The notes under the pieces were generated by a model. It saw only the letters and a program-made list of their open reading frames with translations, was not told where the DNA came from and ran no database searches. 37,680 nucleotides of DNA from an uncultured Armatimonadota bacterium (GTDB lineage: Bacteria; Armatimonadota; Armatimonadia; Armatimonadales; Armatimonadaceae): NCBI GenBank assembly GCA_903910385.1, contig CAIVZM010000081.1, positions 1 to 37,680 on the forward strand, given 5' to 3'. Both the position numbers and the translations under genes were made by a program. Positions 34,299 to 37,680 of this stretch are shown piece after piece (the stretch's first letter is position 1; each line of letters begins with the position of its first letter).

Positions 34299-35675
34299 AT
34301 GACACGACGCGAAATGTTGAAAAACTGGGGTACGGGATTTGGAATGCTCGGACTCGCTTCCTTGCTGTCAGAGGATGCCCTTGCGGCGTCTTCCCCTACG
34401 GCGACTCCGCTACCACGAGCGAAGCGCGTCATTTTTCTCTTTATGTCTGGCGGACCTTCGCATGTAGATACTTTCGACCCCAAGCCTCGCCTCGCGGCGG
34501 AGAATGGGAAGCCGTTACCCTTTGCCAAGCCGTCGCTGGAACGCACCAAAACCGGGAATCTGCTGGCATCTCCCTGGCAGTTCAAAAAATATGGTCAGAG
34601 CGGTATCGAGGTCAGCGAACTCTTTCCAAAGGTAGCGGAATGTATAGATGATATCTGTGTGATTCGCTCCATGGTCGCCGATAATATCAATCATAACGGC
34701 GCCTGCCTGCAAATGAATACCGGAGAGCAGGCGTTCTCGCGTCCGTCACTGGGTTCCTGGCTGCTCTATGGGCTGGGAACCATGAACCGGAATCTGCCGG
34801 GATATGTCGTTCTGTCTCCGGCGCAACCGGCTCAGGGCGCTCCGCTCTGGGGTAGCAGTTTTCTACCGTCAGCGTTCCAGGGCACTCTGGTTTCCGACCT
34901 GAAGAATCCTATCGCCAACCTGACGAACCCACGCTTTTCAGCGCAAAAGCAACGGGAACAGCTTGACCTTCTGGCGCAACTCAATGCCCTGCACAAAACA
35001 GAGCGCCTCGGCGATGCCCAGTTAGAAGGACGGATTCAGAGCTTCGAATTGGCGTTTCGGATGCAACGGGAAGCGCCGGACGCCTTCGATGTAGAACGCG
35101 AAAGCCCGGAGACAAAGAAACTCTACGGTCTGGATAATCCGCTGACGGAAACGTTCGGGCGTCAATGCCTGATGGCGCGGCGATTGGCGGAACGTGGCGT
35201 CCGAATGGTGCAGGTCTACCATACGCAAACGGCAAAGCGGGCGAGTTGTCAGCTCTGGGATCAGCATGGCGGTTTGCGGGCGGAACTGCCCAACAACTGC
35301 GCCGCCACGGATCAGCCGATTGCCGCATTACTGAAAGACTTGAAGGCGCGGGGGATGTTAAAAGACACCCTCGTAGTCTGGGGTGGGGAGTTCGGGCGGA
35401 CGCCGACCGCCGAAAGCGCCGATGGTCGGGAGCATCACCCGTTCGGTTTTACTATGTGGATGGCGGGCGGAGGGATCAAGGGTGGACTCGCCTACGGAGC
35501 GACGGATGAATACGGTTGGCATGCCGTCGAAAATAAAGTCCATGTCCATGACCTCCATGCCACGATCCTGCACCTCATGGGAATCGACCATACCCGTCTT
35601 ACTTACCTGTACGGGGGTAGAAACTACCGGCTCACCGATGTTTACGGCAAAGTTGTGACCGATATTCTGGCATAA
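34299..35675 (+). CDS. DUF1501 family protein with Tat-type signal, second copy
   Basis: 458 residues. MTRREMLKNWGTGFGMLGLASLL is a twin-arginine signal. The body has AKRVIFLFMSGGPSHVDTFDPKP, ICVIRSMVADNINHNGACLQMNTGEQ, PSLGSWLLYGLG, ARRLAERGVRMVQVYHTQ, a WDQHGGLRAELPNNCAATDQPIAALLKDLK block, WGGEFGRTPTAESADGREHHPFGFTMWMAGGGIKGG and HVHDLHATILHLMG. Each parallels the leftward DUF1501 protein. ATG 34299 is used because longer starts overlap the upstream gene and lack a signal. It probably acts with the preceding cytochrome-type protein outside the cytoplasm. A strong hairpin follows 10 nt after the stop. Confidence 0.92.
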   Translation: MTRREMLKNWGTGFGMLGLASLLSEDALAASSPTATPLPRAKRVIFLFMSGGPSHVDTFDPKPRLAAENGKPLPFAKPSLERTKTGNLLASPWQFKKYGQSGIEVSELFPKVAECIDDICVIRSMVADNINHNGACLQMNTGEQAFSRPSLGSWLLYGLGTMNRNLPGYVVLSPAQPAQGAPLWGSSFLPSAFQGTLVSDLKNPIANLTNPRFSAQKQREQLDLLAQLNALHKTERLGDAQLEGRIQSFELAFRMQREAPDAFDVERESPETKKLYGLDNPLTETFGRQCLMARRLAERGVRMVQVYHTQTAKRASCQLWDQHGGLRAELPNNCAATDQPIAALLKDLKARGMLKDTLVVWGGEFGRTPTAESADGREHHPFGFTMWMAGGGIKGGLAYGATDEYGWHAVENKVHVHDLHATILHLMGIDHTRLTYLYGGRNYRLTDVYGKVVTDILA

Positions 35676-35685
35676 GAGATGCCCG

Positions 35686-35722
35686 GCGAATCCTCCGCGC
35701 TCGAGGGCAACGGAGGATTCGC
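35686..35722. terminator. Terminator hairpin between convergent genes
   Basis: Perfect 12-bp stem GCGAATCCTCCG (35686-35697) with CGGAGGATTCGC (35711-35722) and a 13-nt loop. It lies between the DUF1501 and arylsulfotransferase genes, which converge. The T-tract is weak on both sides. Confidence 0.75.
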
Positions 35723-35732
35723 GAACATGGTT

Positions 35733-37301
35733 CTACTTATTGACTTTGAACGGTGTCGATGTTGCGCCGGTGATACGCATTTCTCTGGGATACTGCATAT
35801 CCATTCCTTTGCGTAAGTCTTCTCGCTTTATAACGCCGGGAAGGACGGGGGTGCAACGATAGGAAAAGAAGGGATCTTTCATCCGCAAACGGAGGACGAC
35901 TTTGCCGCTCTGATCGAGTTCGGTTACCATCGCGTTCTGACCCCATTCTGTCACCCAGTCGCCCTTTGGCAGTTTGCGGGCGCTACCGCAACACCACGCA
36001 TCCGGCGCATCCTTGTCCGTGACCTGCTCCAGCCATTGGGCGGTATGCGCGTTCTCATCAATCCGGTAGCGTACCGCCCGTGGAGCACGTCCAAAAGTCG
36101 TGCCGTTATCATGGACTGTCAGGGTGCCGTCCGGCAGGATACGCGCATCATGTTGTCCTCCGAAGTTGCCGTTGGGGTCGCGCACAAAGCGCAGACTCTC
36201 CGGCCCCTGTGCGCCGCCCCGGTATGATCCGCCCAGTTTCCAGAGCCTTGCGCCCGTCGCCCGGTCAATGCGGATGACCGCATTGAGATGGCGTAAGGAC
36301 ATGACATAACCGGTACCATCCAACTCTACCGAGTTCATATGATAGGGGTCTGCCGGGGAGGAATACACCAGATAGTTTTGCCGCCAGTTCGGCTCTGTCT
36401 CAGAGATATCGATATGATCCATCGATGACCAGCGCCAGACAACCTCGCCTTTCGGCGTGACTTCCTCGATCACGTTATCCAGTACATTTGCGGTCGCGGA
36501 ACCGCCGTAGGCGCTCAAATCTACCGGGCCGCGCACGACTCCCACGATATAGAGGTAGTTGCCGTTCGGAAGAAGCGTCAGTTCATGGTTGTCCATGAAA
36601 CCGTCTTTGGGTTGGAGAGTCTGGGTAACCTTGCCATCAAGCGTTCGGATTTCCCCGACCGAGGGATTCTGCGCGAATGTCAACCACCCGATTTTCCCAT
36701 CGGGAAGAAATTTGGCGTCGATCGGTACGGGAGATTTCTGATACCACCACAGGGGTACGCCGAAATTGTCCGCGACAATGACATAGTTGTGCAACTCTCC
36801 AAAATCCCGCCGAATGTTGGGAGCGAAAACATAGTATGCCGCCTGGGGGACGCCGGGGCGTTCGGTCAGATAGCCGGGGAAATTTGCCGGCAAACGGCGA
36901 ACGTAATACGTACGTACGCCGGAGGGGAGACTCACCTTGAACGGTAAACTCTGCCCCTCTTTGAAGTTATCGACACGTTGCGTGAAGACGAATGACCGGA
37001 ATAACTGACCGTCTACCGAGACTTTTGTATTCCTCGGCGCGCTCACCGAAAATTGCAGGGAGTCATCTGCGCTCGCCCCGACGACATAATCGGTGATATT
37101 GGGGTCGAAGGGAGGATTGAGAGCGGGAGTGGTCAAAATCTGGACGGACGCCGCTGTCTGGAGCGATTTTGCCGATTGTGGCAATGCAATGAGCGCAAAG
37201 ACGACGCCGATGACAGCGAAAAGACTGATTCCTTTGAGGAACTGAAGCAGACGATAATGCCGGATGGATAGCGAAGAACTCCGCCGGTTGCCCTGAAACA
37301 T
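35733..37301 (-). CDS. Arylsulfotransferase (ASST)-family membrane-anchored protein
   Basis: 522 residues from ATG 37301. A basic N-terminus (MFQGNRRSSSLSIRHYRLL) precedes one hydrophobic segment (FLKGISLFAVIGVVFALIAL), a signal anchor. A beta-sandwich (VQILTTPALNPPFDPNITDYVVGA, cadherin-like N-domain of ASSTs) comes next. A propeller follows with the ASST strings LHNYVIVADNFGVPLWWYQ, NHELTLLPNGNYLYIVG, DNVIEEVTPKGEVVWRW, HMNSVELDGTGYVMSLRHLNAVIRIDRATGARLWKLGG and GQHDARILPDG. ASSTs move sulfuryl groups between phenols; the histidines in NHEL, YHMN and GQHD are the likely active site. GAGGGGG lies 9 nt before ATG 37301. A longer frame to 37436 lacks a ribosome-binding site. Confidence 0.85.
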   Translation of the reverse strand: MFQGNRRSSSLSIRHYRLLQFLKGISLFAVIGVVFALIALPQSAKSLQTAASVQILTTPALNPPFDPNITDYVVGASADDSLQFSVSAPRNTKVSVDGQLFRSFVFTQRVDNFKEGQSLPFKVSLPSGVRTYYVRRLPANFPGYLTERPGVPQAAYYVFAPNIRRDFGELHNYVIVADNFGVPLWWYQKSPVPIDAKFLPDGKIGWLTFAQNPSVGEIRTLDGKVTQTLQPKDGFMDNHELTLLPNGNYLYIVGVVRGPVDLSAYGGSATANVLDNVIEEVTPKGEVVWRWSSMDHIDISETEPNWRQNYLVYSSPADPYHMNSVELDGTGYVMSLRHLNAVIRIDRATGARLWKLGGSYRGGAQGPESLRFVRDPNGNFGGQHDARILPDGTLTVHDNGTTFGRAPRAVRYRIDENAHTAQWLEQVTDKDAPDAWCCGSARKLPKGDWVTEWGQNAMVTELDQSGKVVLRLRMKDPFFSYRCTPVLPGVIKREDLRKGMDMQYPREMRITGATSTPFKVNK

Positions 37302-37451
37302 CGTTTTATACCCCCTCGTCGGTGGTGATTGGCGAAAAAGATTGACTGGCGCCGCGCAACTATCGAAAGCGAAGTCTACGGGGAATCGTCGCCGAAGCGG
37401 CAGTGCGCGCCAGTACGCTGAAAGCATCGCAATCATGGATGCCCATGCGAA

Positions 37452-37480
37452 ATTATAAGAGGGTTCCGCCCGTCTGTCAA
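37452..37480 (-). promoter_or_regulatory. Perfect sigma70 promoter of the arylsulfotransferase gene
   Basis: Read on the minus strand, TTGACA (37480-37475) is followed by exactly 17 bp and TATAAT (37457-37452), a full match to the housekeeping consensus. Transcription would start near 37445, giving a leader of about 145 nt before ATG 37301. An ATG at 37436 lies only about 9 nt inside the transcript. The remaining sequence from 37302 to 37451 shows nothing else I can name. Confidence 0.9.
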
Positions 37481-37493
37481 TCTGCTGTTTAAC

Positions 37494-37680
37494 CTATTGT
37501 TCCGGCATCAGCCATTCCGCTCCCGGCGGTGCATTTTGCTCAAAGTCTTTTGAAATCCACCGTGCGGGAGAGAGAGGGGCGCCCGGATTGCGGTAGGCGT
37601 AAACGACGCACCATCGCATCGGGCTTTTGGGTTTTCGTGGCGTGACGGCGTGCGCGGCGTGCGTGTGCATCAACACAATG
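37494..37680 (-). CDS. C-terminus of a probable phytanoyl-CoA dioxygenase (PhyH)-like protein
   Basis: About 61 C-terminal residues; the frame stays open to the window edge. The text LMHTHAAHAVTPRKP, then KSPMRWCVVYAYRNPGAP and the short polar tail ending WLMPEQ, resembles the end of Fe(II)/2-oxoglutarate dioxygenases of the PhyH family. There, the distal iron-binding histidine is followed by a serine/arginine-rich strand that binds 2-oxoglutarate. H8 or H11 would be the iron ligand and R24 the 2-oxoglutarate contact. With so little sequence the family call is tentative; any cupin-like enzyme could look similar. Its substrate cannot be judged. The arylsulfotransferase promoter begins 14 nt beyond its stop. 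Confidence 0.5.
   Translation of the reverse strand, partial: IVLMHTHAAHAVTPRKPKSPMRWCVVYAYRNPGAPLSPARWISKDFEQNAPPGAEWLMPEQ

Overview
The window looks like chromosomal DNA from a free-living, heterotrophic member of the Armatimonadota, or a close relative with Planctomycete-like gene families. Three things point there. Two short-pilin-like proteins carry the N-terminal signature [20 protein letters not shown] followed by FPVFAQAR, which I associate with that phylum. Two gene pairs encode PSCyt1/DUF1549/DUF1553 cytochromes with DUF1501 proteins. Many secreted carbohydrate-active and beta-propeller proteins are present. The DNA is fairly GC-rich, except for an AT-rich intergenic stretch near 19.8-20.2 kb and one AT-richer gene near 10.0-10.6 kb. 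I saw no tRNA, rRNA, CRISPR array, phage or transposase gene. This assignment is an inference.

Layout. 1-618: end of a gluconolactonase/SMP-30-like gene, apparently frameshifted, running into a nine-copy 14-bp tandem repeat (611-734). 830-2701: a possible small membrane ORF, a YciH/SUI1 translation factor, and a convergent class III aminotransferase resembling HemL. 2702-4615: a long leader with an M-box-like magnesium-sensing element, then the Mg2+ transporter mgtE. 4694-9881: a secreted FAD oxidoreductase, then two prepilin-like DUF1559-type proteins enclosing a small lipoprotein and a YncE-like beta-propeller. 10001-13249: an unknown secreted protein (minus strand), an SDR dehydrogenase and a GH29 alpha-L-fucosidase with a C-terminal F5/8 domain. 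13358-14164: a RraA-family protein.

14326-19809 is a tight six-gene minus-strand operon for a modified amino sugar: acetyltransferase, DegT aminotransferase, epimerase, second DegT aminotransferase, NeuD/PglD-like acyltransferase and a family 2 glycosyltransferase. Three of its junctions overlap or nearly touch. It contains two aminotransferase plus acyltransferase pairs, so it probably makes and attaches an N-acylated amino or diamino sugar on a surface glycan.

20190-26462 holds secreted polymer-processing proteins: an SGNH hydrolase fused to an alpha/beta-hydrolase, a GH31 glycosidase, and a two-component-propeller domain joined to a C-terminal region that looks like a glycosidase-type alpha/alpha toroid. 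26589-35675 holds two PSCyt1-DUF1549-DUF1553/DUF1501 gene pairs arranged head to head. 35733-37301 is an arylsulfotransferase-like protein with a perfect sigma70 promoter. The right edge cuts a gene whose C-terminus resembles phytanoyl-CoA dioxygenases. Most convergent gene ends carry strong perfect hairpins.
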